Positions 10,149-21,703 of a stretch of DNA of 64,000 nucleotides are shown here, piece after piece. The DNA is from Gamarada debralockiae (lineage: Eukaryota; Ascomycota; Leotiomycetes; Helotiales; Hyphodiscaceae). Below the pieces are notes generated by a model. That model was not told the DNA's origin. It saw only the letters and a program-made list of their open reading frames with translations, and did no database searches. Location: NCBI GenBank assembly GCA_002803225.1, contig NXFV01000216.1, positions 1 through 64,000 of the forward strand, given 5' to 3'. The position numbers and the translations under genes are program-made. How positions within the stretch are numbered: the stretch's first letter is position 1; each line of letters starts with the position of its first letter.

Positions 10149-13100
10149 ATGGCTGATGACCCAGGTAAGAGCTTGTTGACTATGGGACTTTCGAAGCTCT
10201 CTAGAATGCGGATGGTCGGATCAGATGGAAAATTCTACTACGAGCTTTGAAGAGGCTGCCGCAGATTGTCAAAACTGTTTCATTTGGATTCGAAGATGCT
10301 GACGTACTTGCAGCGGCTCCCAGTTTGAATCTCACTCCTGAAGAGAAGCGCGTATTTGGACAGCTATTCCGACAAGCAGACACAGAGGGCATCGGTGTTG
10401 TGACGGGAGAGGTTGCGGTCAAGTTCTTCGAGAAGACTAGACTTGAGCCGCGGGTCTTGGGAGAGGTATGCTCTGCATTTTCTCCATGTGGGCGGAGGAC
10501 GAGGCTGATTGTTCTTCACAGATATGGCAAATCGCGGATAAGGAGAATCGAGGACTGCTCACGCCCGCGGGCTTTGGCATAGTTCTGCGATTGATTGGAC
10601 ACTATCAAGCAGGACGAGAACCCACGGCTGAGCTCGCTCTCCGACCTGGGCCTCTTCCTAAGTTCGACGGCGGATCGGCTCCTGGCATGAGCCCTACAAT
10701 ACAACCTCCTCCGGGACCTCCGCCGAGCGCACTTCAACCGCAATCCAGCGGCTCTGGACCTATACGAGTCCCTCCTCTGACGCCAGACAAAGCCGGTCAA
10801 TATGCAGCACTGTTCGAGAAATCGGGGGCACAAAATGGGGTACTTCCGGGAGAGCAGGCAAAGCAGATATTCGAACGTGCAGGCCTACCAAACGAGGTTC
10901 TGGGCAGAATCTGGAACTTGGCGGATACTGAACAACGAGGGTCTCTCCAGGTCACAGAATTCGTGATTGCGATGCACTTGTTGGCATCATTCAAATCTGG
11001 CGCTCTTCGTGCTCTGCCAAATATTCTCCCAGCAGGACTCTATGAGGCTGCTGCGCGAAGACCCCCAAGTCGGCAATCTTCAGGCGCTGGTGCCATGTCA
11101 GCTATTCCAAGACAATTCAGTGGTGCAGGGGCAGCTCCTCGTGCTGGTAGCCCTCTCAGAACTGGATATGGTGCTCCACAACAGTTTGCGCAGCCAACAG
11201 GCTTCGCCAATGATTGGGCAGTGACTCCTGCCGATAAAGCAAAATTCGATGGCATTTACAGCACTTTAGACAAGACAAACAAAGGTTTTATCACTGGTGA
11301 AGAAGCTGTTCCATTCCTCAGCGAATCAAAACTTCCTGAGGAGGCATTGGCTCAGATCTGGGATCTCGCGGATATCAATTCGGCGGGTCGTTTGTCTCGG
11401 GATGAGTTTGCGGTTGCTATGTACCTGATCCGACAGCAGCGGGGCAAACGAGATGGACGAGAGTCACTACCAGCCACTCTACCCCCGAATTTGATTCCAC
11501 CAAGCATGAGAAATCAAGTCAGGCCGGCTCAACAGCCAACGGCTCCAGATTTTGACAGCCCGGCACCAACTTTGCATAAATCAGCTGCAGAGGACCTATT
11601 TGGTCTTGACGCACTGTCTTCTCCTGCCCCAGCTCCCGCTCAGGCTCCTCTGTCTACCGGAGGTTCAAACTCTTTGGCTGGTAGTCGACAATTTGACAAC
11701 GATCCTTTTGCTAGCAGAGCTCCTACGTCGCCGACTCAGAGCTCCCCACAACAACAGTCAAATGTGTTCAAACCTTTTGTACCATCTTCAACGTTTGGTC
11801 AGGGCCTGACTTACAATGCCACTGGCGGCTCCAACAGCTCAGGTCCTTCACAACCAAGAGGATTCCAACCACAAACTTCTGCTTCGGAAGATCTGCTCGG
11901 TGACAATGATCCTGAGATCAGCAAGAGATTGACCAACGAGACCACCGAACTTGCAAACTTGTCAAATCAAGTTAGAACTTTGTCAAAGCAGATGCAAGAT
12001 GTACAGGGACAACGAGCCACCACAAATAATGAATTGACCCAGCAACAATCGCAGAAGCGTGAATTCGAGCTTCGACTCGGACAACTTCGATCTCTATATG
12101 AGCAAGAGGTCAAAGATGTTAAGAGCCTGGAAGAGCGCCTTACAGCGTCTCGGAATGAGACCAAGAAGTTGCAAACCGACATTGCCATGATTGAGGGTAC
12201 TTATCAGGATCTTCAAAACCAACATCGACAGACCGTCACTGCTCTGCAGGCTGATCAGCAAGAGAACGCGAACCTGAAGGAACGCATGCGCGTAGTCAAT
12301 GCAGAGATCGCACAGCTGAAGCCGGCATTGGAGAAATTGAGGTCAGATGCTCGTCAGCAGAAGGGCCTGGTTGCAATTAACAAGAAGCAGCTAGCCACCA
12401 ATGAAGCAGAAAGGGAGAAGATGAAGGCTGAGGCAGAAGAACTGAATAAGAGCATCGAGGAGGATAAAAAAGAGCTCGCAGCAGCGGCCAAAGTACAAAG
12501 CCCGCCACAGGTGGCGAGTCCGGCTCCTTCGACTATGAGTGCAAACAACCCTTTCTTCCGTCGTCAAGGCAGTACTTCCGAGCTTCCAACATCACCATTC
12601 GCTCATTCTCCAGCCGCATCTCAGCAGAATGATCGTTCTTTCGAAAACGTGTTCGGTCCATCATTCGGTGCTGCGGCTGCTGAACACGAAGCCGCCCCTC
12701 CAACAACCTTCAGACAAGACGGTGAAGTTCGATCTCCTTCGGGCGCGTCGGCCTCCACTCTTCCGATGCGTCCAATGACGGGCAGCGGGAGCGGATTTCC
12801 TTCTCCACCAGCATCCCCTCCATCAACTACTAACCGAGAGCCTCCTCAGGCCAGTGAGCCACCACCACCTCCGCCTGAATCAAGACAGATTAGCTCCAGT
12901 TTCTTACCATTTCCCTCGGATCATGACGAATCGATGACTTCATCAAGACAGGTCTCTGCACCCAACAGCCGATTTGGAGAAGGCTCTATTGGGGCCGATA
13001 CTCCTACCAACTACATTGGCACAACTCCAACTGGTTCATCCACAGCAGGTCCGGCGGAGACCACAAGAGCCATCTCTCCTGGCCTTGACCGCAAGTCAAA

Positions 13101-14486
13101 CGCTTCTCCTACTGGTAATGAGGCTTCGAAAGACTCAATTCCAGGTGCTTTCCCTGGTGATGTCAAATCTGGCATTGTCGCAACGCCCACCGGTGGAAGC
13201 ACTTTGAGCGAACAGGCTGCTGCGGATCCATTTGGGGCGGGTAAAGAGCCAGTTCGTTCTGCAACGGTAAAAGACGACTTTGACGCCGCTTTTGCCGGCT
13301 TTGGAGCCCCTGCCAAGACGCAGGAACGTTCACACACTGGGAACTCTTCTACTGAGGGTTCTTCTGCTGCTGCACCTGCCGGTTTTAACAAGGAATTCCC
13401 TCCTATCGCCGAGTTGGATCACGACGATGATAGCGACAGCGCCAGTGAGGGTGGTGGTTTTGACGATGACTTTGCACCTGCCTCTCCAGGACATGCTAGA
13501 AAGGTCAGCTCTTCGCAGGTGCCTACTCTATCAACAGGCAGCACGAACAATAGCGCCAGTGGCTTCCTTGTGCCAAGACCTAGTATTACGCAAACCTCAT
13601 CGGCTATGAGCATGGGTACCAACCCACCCACTCTAGGAGCACAGGCGTCACCGCCTGCATACGACAAGGCTGTGTCTCCGAGCGATGCAGCCCACTCTGA
13701 TATGCAGCAGTTCTCGGGCCTTCTACCAAAACGTGAAGACCCTACCTCGCCCACAACCGGTGCCCCTGAGCATGCTTCCAGCTCTACCACGACCGGTCAG
13801 ACATCATTCGGAGCTCCGCAAGTTACAACCCAACCAGCACCTCAGGCCAAGGTTCCCTTTGACGAAGATTTCGACGACTTCGATGATCTAGAGGATGCCA
13901 AAGAAGGAGATCCCGATGATGATTTCGCGAACATCTCAGTCCACGACCGCTCCGGTCTCGATGACTTCAACCCCATGTTTGACAGTCCTCCCGCTCCTCC
14001 CAAAGTCCAGCACTCGGCAACCGGCAGTTCTGGCTTTGGAGGCGACAGCGCCTTTGGAGACTTTACATCATCGCCTCGCCAGCTCACTCAGCCAGTCACT
14101 ACTACCACCTCCAACACTGTCAACGATAAAAATGACTGGGATGCTATTTTTGCTGGTCTTGATGGTCCTGCTCCGGCAACAGCTGCTCCAGCTGCTCCAG
14201 CTACTAGCACGTCCACTGAGCCAAAACCTAGCAATGGAACGAGTGCCGCTGCGGCTCCGAAAGAGAGACCTCAGATTGGGAGAGCGCTTACGGAGGCGGG
14301 CGTTCATGATGATCCTATCTTGAAGAATTTGACGGGGATGGGGTATGCGAGGCCAGATGCGTTGGCTGCGTTGGAGAAGTATGATTATAATTTGGAGAGG
14401 GTGAGTTGTTCATGACATTGACGGACAGTGTGGGTGATTGGCTAACTTGACTGCAGGCGGCAAATTACCTTGCTAGTCAGTCCTGA
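10149..14486 (+). CDS. EDE1: Ede1/Eps15-type endocytic scaffold (three EH domains, coiled coil, UBA)
   Basis: Four exons (10149-10164, 10314-10465, 10522-14400, 14457-14486) give 1358 residues. Three EH domains lie at about residues 6-110, 143-235 and 287-387; each has the EF-hand-like pattern ending in IW-x-x-AD (IWQIADKENRG, IWNLADTEQRG, IWDLADINSAG). EH domains bind NPF motifs. A long coiled coil runs from about 520 to 710. The next 600 residues are Ser/Pro-rich and disordered, with NPF/DPF-like and acidic DDDF/DDFDD clusters. The C-terminus (about 1320-1358, LKNLTGMGYARPDALAALEK...) is a UBA domain. It is completed only by the last 30-nt exon, which supports that splice. Ede1 is an early coat protein of clathrin-mediated endocytosis and recruits ubiquitylated cargo at the plasma membrane. 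Confidence 0.96.
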
Positions 14487-14628
14487 GGGATTGGGGAAGG
14501 AGGTGGGGGAGAGCGATGAGTGGAGGATATGGGATGAGGGATGGGGAAGAGTACTTGAAGTACTTCGAGATGTTTATAGTTTAGTGAAAGCCCGTTGATA
14601 ATGTATTCTATTTACATTCCGATGATTA

Positions 14629-15060
14629 TTAAATCCTGGCCCGCTCCGGCTCCATCGCATCATCACCAAAGACGAAACTCCTGCGACCGCTTTCCAAGTT
14701 CGCCTTCAGAAATCCCAGCAATAGCCTTCCCGCCTCACCTACAAAATCATAAAATGGCATTAATTTACCAGTCTCATCGTATGGCTTCCTAAAAATCACA
14801 GGAACACTGCATCCAAAGAGAACACAAACCACATCTCCAAGCTGAGCCTTCGATAGGTCAAGCCCAAATAGCTTTTCCATCCCATCATCATCAGAAGATA
14901 CCTCAGCTCCTAGGAAGACCCTATTCCATGTCATGGCTTACACCCGCTTCAGATAGTCTTGAATTATCCGTGGCCGTGCCCCGCGGAGCAAATCTTTGGT
15001 GTGATGTGGCCATTTGGGGTCTCGTGGACCAAACAATGTAGACAGGCGTGATGGAAATAG
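14629..15060 (-). pseudogene. C-terminal fragment of a heterokaryon-incompatibility (HET) protein, broken
   Basis: The minus-strand frame reads back from 14629. It contains MTWNRVFLG and then LGDVVCVLFGCSVPVIFR, the pattern found near the C-terminus of fungal HET-domain proteins, and ends in FVGEAGRLLL. In the same frame upstream, the sequence HHTKDLLRGARPRIIQDYLK continues the family pattern but is cut by TAA at 14938-14940, where the family usually has Gln. A CAA to TAA change would explain it. The HET domain itself is not found upstream. The region looks like a decayed 3' remnant. The open part from 14934 could still be expressed as a 101-residue protein, but its start lies inside the conserved block. 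Confidence 0.65.
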
Positions 15061-16731
15061 TAGGAGGCGGATCGCCACTTGACCCTCGAGAAGAACAAAG
15101 CTTTTTGTAAGACTCTCTGGTGGCTCGAGCGTCGGGATGAATACTCACGAATAATAATAGTACCAGTATTGTTAATTTTCTTGTCGAGCCACATTTGAGG
15201 ATTACAGAGGGCGAAGATGCCGGCCCTTCACTCCTCCTCGTAGCTTACTTCTACTGTGACTAAGAAAGGGCGACTCCTCCTGGACCCTACAAAATATGCT
15301 CGAATCCTTGGTGGCACAGCTTTGCAAACAAACAGGCCGATTCCCTTCAGCGTTGGGAAGTCAATTCGATCGCAGCAGTTGCGGTAGTGCTGGGAGAAGG
15401 GGGCCCAATTTCACGGTCTTCAGAGAAGTCCTTCAATCCCATTCTGAAGGAAAGAGGCTCCTCCTTCTATCGTTGTCACGACGCTAACCAAAGTCCTGGG
15501 TATCAACCTCAATTCTCTAGCTAACCAGTCGAGAACGAGAATGCTAAGCTAGAGAAGAAAGGAAAGACGAAGAGAGCTCAGGAACTGAGCTAATATATGT
15601 ACCGTTGTAGGCGGTCATGTGACTATAGTATGTGGTTACGGTGAGTCTGGTCACGTATTGATCTTTTGCCAGGTTCGTCACGCTCATTGAGAGCAGGGTT
15701 TGTATTCAGTTGCGCTATAGGGGGCAGCTGGTCATAGGTCTTTGTCTTCGGCGCGTTGATTCGTCAGGTTGTCAAAGGCCTTGTTAGTCTTAGGATATAA
15801 TTAATCCTTCACCAGAGAGTTGGTGAGCTTAGTTTGATGTTACGCACGTACAAGTAGAATCGCAGATTGCTGTTTATTACAAGAAAACTAAATTAGAGAG
15901 TAAAAGTCAGTAGAAAAAGAGGCTTCTGATATGAGACTCTTACGCACAGACCAGCTGCGTACTAGCGTGCCCCCATACTTGTATTCTCAGTAGAATAGTC
16001 GTCACGTGCTGGTCGCGTGATATATCTCGTCACAATTCTACTTAAAATAGACTAGCTAGCGATAGTAAGAGAATCTGCAATCGATTTAACACGTTCAGAG
16101 TTGTAGATTAGGCTCTATATAGTCGATTTCATTGTCAAATATATCTCTATTTCTCTCCACGCGCCTAAGGACGTCTTTATCCCCAATCTCGACTTTGAAA
16201 GAGCTGCGGCTACTTGTAATATCTTATGGTCTCTTGCTTTGCGGGGAATCTAAGCCTTATCGAGAGCCCCGCTGATGATAGACAGAATACCAGAGCCTTA
16301 GAGGCGGGGGATTGACGAGGCGAATTTCAGTCAATCCGAGAACTTTTTTCTTTAAATGACACTGAAGGGGCGATTTTAACTAAGTCGGATTGGTTCACAA
16401 TAACAAGGATTGTCCTGCAGGTCGCCCACTTCGTCACCGATCAAGCCTTAGCGCCTTGTGCCTCAGAGTCCCTGTAGCGGGCTCTCCACGCTCGATAACA
16501 GAATCCGTTATTCCGCCCTGGAGTTATCTTACATAAAGCTTGTTGGAGTAAGAATTTCCACGACTTGCCTGGTAGTAACGGTCCACAATGGACGCCGATA
16601 ATGCCTTGGGCCCATCTTTCTACACTTTGTTATCCAATAAAACAGAAGTACGGAGTAGACAACTTTAATTCCACTGTGGAAATTTCTGAACACCCAAGAA
16701 TTAAGGCTAACGCTAATTCTTGCAGCAGAAT
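15061..16731. other. 1.7-kb gene-poor stretch, probable repeat remnants
   Basis: No supported gene. Several CACGTGA/GTCACGTG-like words occur (about 15615, 15650, 16000). The sequence from about 15500 to 16350 is AT-rich and stop-rich in all frames, as in decayed transposons, but no terminal repeats or coding remnants could be tied to a family. Confidence 0.35.
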
Positions 16732-19174
16732 ATGACCTCTCCTCTGCCCACTCCTCCCTCAGGGACTCACGACACTTCTCGCTCGGACTATCATCTGAAA
16801 AACTTCTCTGAATTCGTGGAGGCACTGAACCAAGTATCTCTCGCATGTGTTCTGAGTGAAGGTCTTTTTAATGTTAATATTTGATAGTCCGCCTGGCGTG
16901 CATTTCCAAACACGGTCCGATCACATTCTCGGTATACAAGCATACAAGTTTTGCTGCTGAGATGGGAGCAAGACGATCTGAATGTGGAGCCAGAACTTGA
17001 AGACTTACGAAGGGTCTTCGAGAAGTATCACTTTGATATGGAGACGTGGCTCATCCCAACGAAGCATGCCCATCGACGGTTGATGCTGAAGGCTGGAGAG
17101 TTTGTCGATAGGCATGAGAGCAAGGACTGTCTCATGATTGTGTACTACGGTGGCCATGCATTCATAAACGAGGCGCGCCAATCGACATGGTCATGGTGAG
17201 TCACTATTGATATTCCTAAAATACTTTATTCCAGCCTTGTGTCTATTATTTGAGCGATATCATGGTGGCAGAACCAAAGACTAAGGCAGCGAAGCACGCG
17301 AAGCAGACAATACGCATCGGTAGATTGGTCTGCCGTTCAAACCCTTTTTGAATCCGCAACATCGGACGCATTGCTTCTGCTAGACTGCTGCGCTGCAGCC
17401 AGTTCCGCGCCAAAAAGAGGCACTGCTCTTACAGAGACCATCGCCGCCTGCGGCTGGGAAAGTATTGCTGCTGAACCTGGTCGTTTCTCATTCACCAGTG
17501 CCCTAATTGAAGTCCTGGAAGAATGGATCAATAAAAAATTCTCTGTGGCTATGTTACATAGCAGGATACTTTTTGTACTGAAGCACGAACGACCGGAGCT
17601 ACTAGGTGGCACTCATCGAGTAGAATGTAGGAGAACACCGATATATATTGTTACAACTGAAAATCCCGAAGTACCGAGCATAATGTTATCTCGTATATCA
17701 CCTTCGAGTAGACCGGATGATCCAGACCTTTCTTCAAAACGAGGGAGAGACGATTCACCTGAGCCAGAAGAAAGAAATAGAAGGAAAGTGAGGAGGAATT
17801 CAAAATCACAAAGGATATCGAGCCTTATGGATTATGTATCACAATCGGGGAAAGAACTGGACATAGTCGAAAATCAACCAGTGCTCTCAAAACCATCAGG
17901 TGGCGGAGATGCCGCTGAATCCTCCGCACTCGCTCAAGTACCGTCTCCTCCTGAGGAATATGATATCGAATCGCTCCACGCAATAACCCCTGACGGCAAT
18001 CTCAGACTACCGCATGTTCTAATCTCCGTTGCACTAGTCGAGGACCAGATCCTCAATTTCGATGCCTGTGGTGAATGGCTTGCCTCGTTCCCCGCTCTTG
18101 CACAATATGCCAGTGTTCAAAGTGTGTACCGCAGCTATTCTACCTTGCTCATCATTTCACTGCCAGTATTTGTGTGGGATCTTTTACCAGCTAGTCTTGC
18201 GTGCAACTTCATCGCGTACGTTCAATCTGCCGACGTCCTGGCCAAAGAACCCACGTCTCAGGGAAGGTTATCCGCTTGCACCAAGAAAGATGTGATGATG
18301 CCCGCAGCTTCGCAAGGAGAGATGTTTTCGATGTGGCAGAACCAAAGAGTCGTCCATGGAAGTCATAAATTCTCAACTCCCAGACAAAACTCGAAGACGC
18401 CATCTGTTGCAGGAAGTCCAAGCGCAAGAAGCATGTCACCAACCAGTGGAAATCCCATGCGTTTCCCAGGAAACCGATCATTCTCCCATTCCGATTCGAA
18501 CTTGGCATCACCGCAAAAGAAATCCACTCGCACCTCTACACCAAAGCCCACATCAAAACCAACAGAGGCTATCCGATATCAGGAAAAATCTCGAAATTCA
18601 GGGTTGCATGATGAAAACGTACCAAATGTGCCAGTCAAGAAATCACGGACAAACACACCGTGGACCCCAGCAGAAGAACAGCGACTGAAGACACTGAGGG
18701 ATGCGGGCAATAGTTGGGCCGATATTGCAAAGGTGTGTCCCATACCAGGTTCTTTCTGAGTGCGAGCGACGCTAACGAATCTCAGACCTTCCCTTCCAGG
18801 ACCGAAGGCAGTGTTAAGAAGCACTGGTACAAGGTCAGCAGACAAAGTATATGGCCGGACTTAGCTGACAAAAGACAGGATATGCACTGCGCAGAATTTG
18901 CCGAGGATGAGGTAAGGATCTCTTTAATAAGTCAACGCTGAATAGACCCAACACTAGATCTTTGAATCCAAAAGACTGATTGTATTTCGTAGAGTCAGGC
19001 ACTGTTAAATGCGATCAAGGAATACGAGACGAACAAGTGGAAAGCGATCGGAGTCAAAGCTGGAAAACCCGCCAAGGTATTTGGACACAATTCGCATCAA
19101 AGCCACTTCGGATGTTAATTTAACTGCAGGTTTGTGAACAGTATGCCAAGCAGCATTTTGCGGGAAGAATTTGA
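16732..19174 (+). CDS. Caspase-like protein fused to a C-terminal Myb/SANT DNA-binding region
   Basis: Seven exons (16732-16833, 16888-17195, 17286-18732, 18786-18833, 18879-18911, 18993-19076, 19130-19174) give 688 residues. Residues 35-235 form a caspase-type peptidase fold: LLLRWEQDDL, then IVYYGGHAF with the catalytic His near 124, and ALLLLDCCAAASSA with Cys near 171. A second fungal module follows (PHVLISVALVEDQ... LPVFVWDLLP), seen in other fungal proteins of this kind. After about 200 Ser/Pro-rich residues, the C-terminus (from about 594, TPWTPAEEQRLKTLRDAG, then GSVKKHWYKDMHCAEF and CEQYAKQHF) is a pair of Myb/SANT-like repeats. The intron 2 acceptor (ACTAAG) is the weakest junction; the 3' junctions are fixed by the Myb frame. 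A protease-fold plus DNA-binding fusion is unusual. It could also be two genes run together, but exon 3 stays open across the join for 1447 nt. Confidence 0.8.
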
Positions 19175-20764
19175 GAGCCTAGGTCCCACACTTCGGATGC
19201 TAACAATTTTACCAAGATGCGAAGGAGTGATTGATTTGTCCTTTTAACGTCCTGTTTAAGTCAAAGACTATAAGTAGTACTGTTAGGTTTTAGGCCAAGT
19301 AGTCTAATAATACAGTGTATAAAGCAAGGGAGGGAAAGTAATCAATTTGTTCCAAAGGGTATTGAGGGCCTAGCCCCTAGTATAAACAAAGGGACTGTCT
19401 CTTCGGCATGGAAAAAAGTGGCCGAAATTGGCACGTCGCCCTCTCTTAAGACCCTTATTTTGGTAATAACAAAACTTCCACAAAACTTGATTAAATTTGC
19501 TATAACTTGATTTTAGAACTCTCAAGAAGCCAAACTATCGTCCTATTAATTTTTGGGAGATTTAATTAAGTTTTGTAGTTGTTCTTTAAGCCTAAAAGTA
19601 GGATGTAGTTTTGGTGGGCACAGACCACTGTGACGGCCCTGGCCCTCACGTGGTCTCGGTAAAATTATGAGTACCTTAGATAGCAGGAATCAATTCCTTA
19701 GGAGGCGAGCCATGGCTCAGCATTTGGCGTACTTCTAGGTTCGATTCCTTTAGCGCCGTCACACAGAGCCCTTGTGCATAAGCTCGAGTTCCTCACAGAG
19801 TTCTCCTCCTCCTTCTTCTTCTCTCCTTAGCTTAGTTTTCTCCAGACTTAGTGCAAATACTATTATGCTCTTCTTGAGGCCTCTGTGTGGTGCCGTGACG
19901 CTTGTATTCTAGTAGTTTACTGCTCGACCAAGCCTTAGAGATAGCTATACACCTTGCCTCTTTCGTCTTAGCGCCATCACCACGTGCTAATTAACCTTCA
20001 TAGCAAGCATACACGAATTCGAATAGTTCGATTATTCGTAGATTCGAGGGGAGCTCTAGATTCGCCTGCGAAAACGCCAATATTAATCAGTCGCAAAGAG
20101 GGATTGGGGATGCGTTATTGGTCCTCACAGATCCCGCCAATGACGAATGGAATGAAGTATGCCGCGCGCAATGGAAACATACAACGTGTATGACTGTCCC
20201 CAAGTAAAAAAGCGCTATGAAGGCGTATGCTGCGTCCTGAGATGGAACGTACGAATATAGGACGATGCTCTCGGCCGTCCCGTTACCTGGAGAGCTATCC
20301 ATGATTGTGCAGTGCTCTCTGAATTGTAGAAAGACAGCGAAGGATCGGAAGGAGGTGGTTGCTATTCGAGAGTGTCAAGGGACAGAGGAACACATGATAT
20401 TTATACAGAATGTAACTCTCGCGAACCAAGACACCTTTGTCACCCATTCCTGGTACGAGATACGAAAGATTCTCTTAATAAGTTTAGATTCCAACGAAGC
20501 TTAGCTCTGGGTAGCAAGTGGATTATCGCAGGTACTGCAGTCAAAATGCACTGCGAAACGTCGCCAAAGGCACACTTTGGCAGACTTGCTTGTCCACCCT
20601 TTTCGGCGTTATGCCCGATTAGGAAATTATTTCGTATGCGTTCAATGGAGCTGATCAACGAATCAAGTCCAAAGATGTAGAAGTCCTCGGAGATCACCGC
20701 TAGTATATAAATTTCTGAGATCTATATTTGGTGTTACCAACTACTTGAGGACGCATATTGAGGC
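19175..20764. other. Gene-poor stretch with a small inverted-repeat element
   Basis: No supported gene. Short open frames at 19984-20700 lack splice support or recognisable domains. The stretch contains the element at 19629-19763. Confidence 0.4.
19629..19763. mobile_element. Small element with 9-bp terminal inverted repeats and tRNA-like promoter boxes
   Basis: TGTGACGGC (19629-19637) and GCCGTCACA (19755-19763) are perfect inverted repeats bounding 135 bp. Inside are TGGCTCAGCATTTGG (19713-19727), which fits an RNA polymerase III A box, and GGTTCGATTCC (19738-19748), a B box. The boxes are only 10 nt apart, too close for a full tRNA, so this resembles a degenerate tRNA or a tRNA-derived element. 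The family is unknown. Confidence 0.4.
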
Positions 20765-21703
20765 TCACTCTTCCGCCCACCCCTCCTTTAACGCTACCCA
20801 GCTCCCAGTTATGAGAATGAGGTTCCGAAGCTCCTCACTGACCGTTGTCATATCTGGATCTCCCGAATTCAAAGACTCGACGTCAGAATCATATGTCGAA
20901 CTATCTGAAGCTCTCGACGCACGAAGTGATGAAGACCCGTCGTCGTCTGTCGGAAGCGGAAAATGATCGGCAACTTCGATGCTGGATCGGGTCATTCTTG
21001 CAATAATGGGATGGCGACGACTGCCTGAGCTGATGACACTGAAGGCGAATTGTTTATTGTGATCCGGTTTCAGGCCTGGATTTGATGAATTATAGCCATG
21101 GCTATCTTTTCGTCGACGGACCCATCGGACTATCCTTTGTTGTCCATCCGTCACCACGAAATCGTAGCTGCCTTTTGGCAGAGCCCTTGCTTCCCATGAC
21201 AGCCCCTGTTTAAATCGTATCTCGGGCTTCCGCTTTCCCCTCATCTTTCCATCGGAGGAGGGACAGATAGTCGCGATCACTTCCCGAAGTTCGCTGACCT
21301 CTTCCTCCGAGGTAAGTTCTCTCTCGTCATCCATGCCATCGATTCCTTCATAGGAGGCGCTTCTGATCACCATGAGATCATTCGACGCAAGTCCATCATT
21401 TCCTCTGAATGCGGGCGGAAGTATTGGAGCTATCCGGCGACCGAAAGAAGTTGATTGCAATACATCAAGTACAGGTGTAGGACGACTAGAAGCGGAAACT
21501 TGTTGGATTTGGAGAAATAGTCTTGGCTGGAGCCTCCATTTTTTGAAGAAAGCTTGAGGTGGAGGATGTGCGAACGCGAATGATGTTTTGAGTTGCGACC
21601 GCTGCTTTGGCCGACTGCTATGAGGCCCATGAATGTGTTCTGACTGGGTCGGAGCGTTATCATCCTCACTGGATATATATTGCATTTCTAATTGCAGCAA
21701 CAT
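20765..21703 (-). CDS. Conserved fungal protein of unknown function
   Basis: A single minus-strand exon of 312 codons with good coding character. The stretch AFFKKWRLQPRLFLQIQQVS followed by PTPVLDVLQSTSF is a pattern I associate with a conserved pezizomycete family without assigned function. Further conserved-looking blocks are SWEARALPKGSYDFV, then RWVRRR, and RRHPIIARMTRSSIEV. The N-terminus is acidic (ISSEDDNAPTQSE) and the C-terminus Ser/Asp-rich. No signal peptide or membrane span is visible. The start at 21703 is the first ATG of the frame; a further 5' exon cannot be excluded. I know of no function. Confidence 0.75.
   Translation of the reverse strand: MLLQLEMQYISSEDDNAPTQSEHIHGPHSSRPKQRSQLKTSFAFAHPPPQAFFKKWRLQPRLFLQIQQVSASSRPTPVLDVLQSTSFGRRIAPILPPAFRGNDGLASNDLMVIRSASYEGIDGMDDERELTSEEEVSELREVIATICPSSDGKMRGKRKPEIRFKQGLSWEARALPKGSYDFVVTDGQQRIVRWVRRRKDSHGYNSSNPGLKPDHNKQFAFSVISSGSRRHPIIARMTRSSIEVADHFPLPTDDDGSSSLRASRASDSSTYDSDVESLNSGDPDMTTVSEELRNLILITGSWVALKEGWAEE

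Noticed and set aside
15500..16350. Possible LTR or retroelement remnant
   Set aside because: AT-rich and stop-rich, but no paired terminal repeats, primer-binding site or coding motif could be shown.
19705..19757. A true tRNA gene
   Set aside because: A and B boxes match, but the anticodon arm is missing and the acceptor ends pair only partly.
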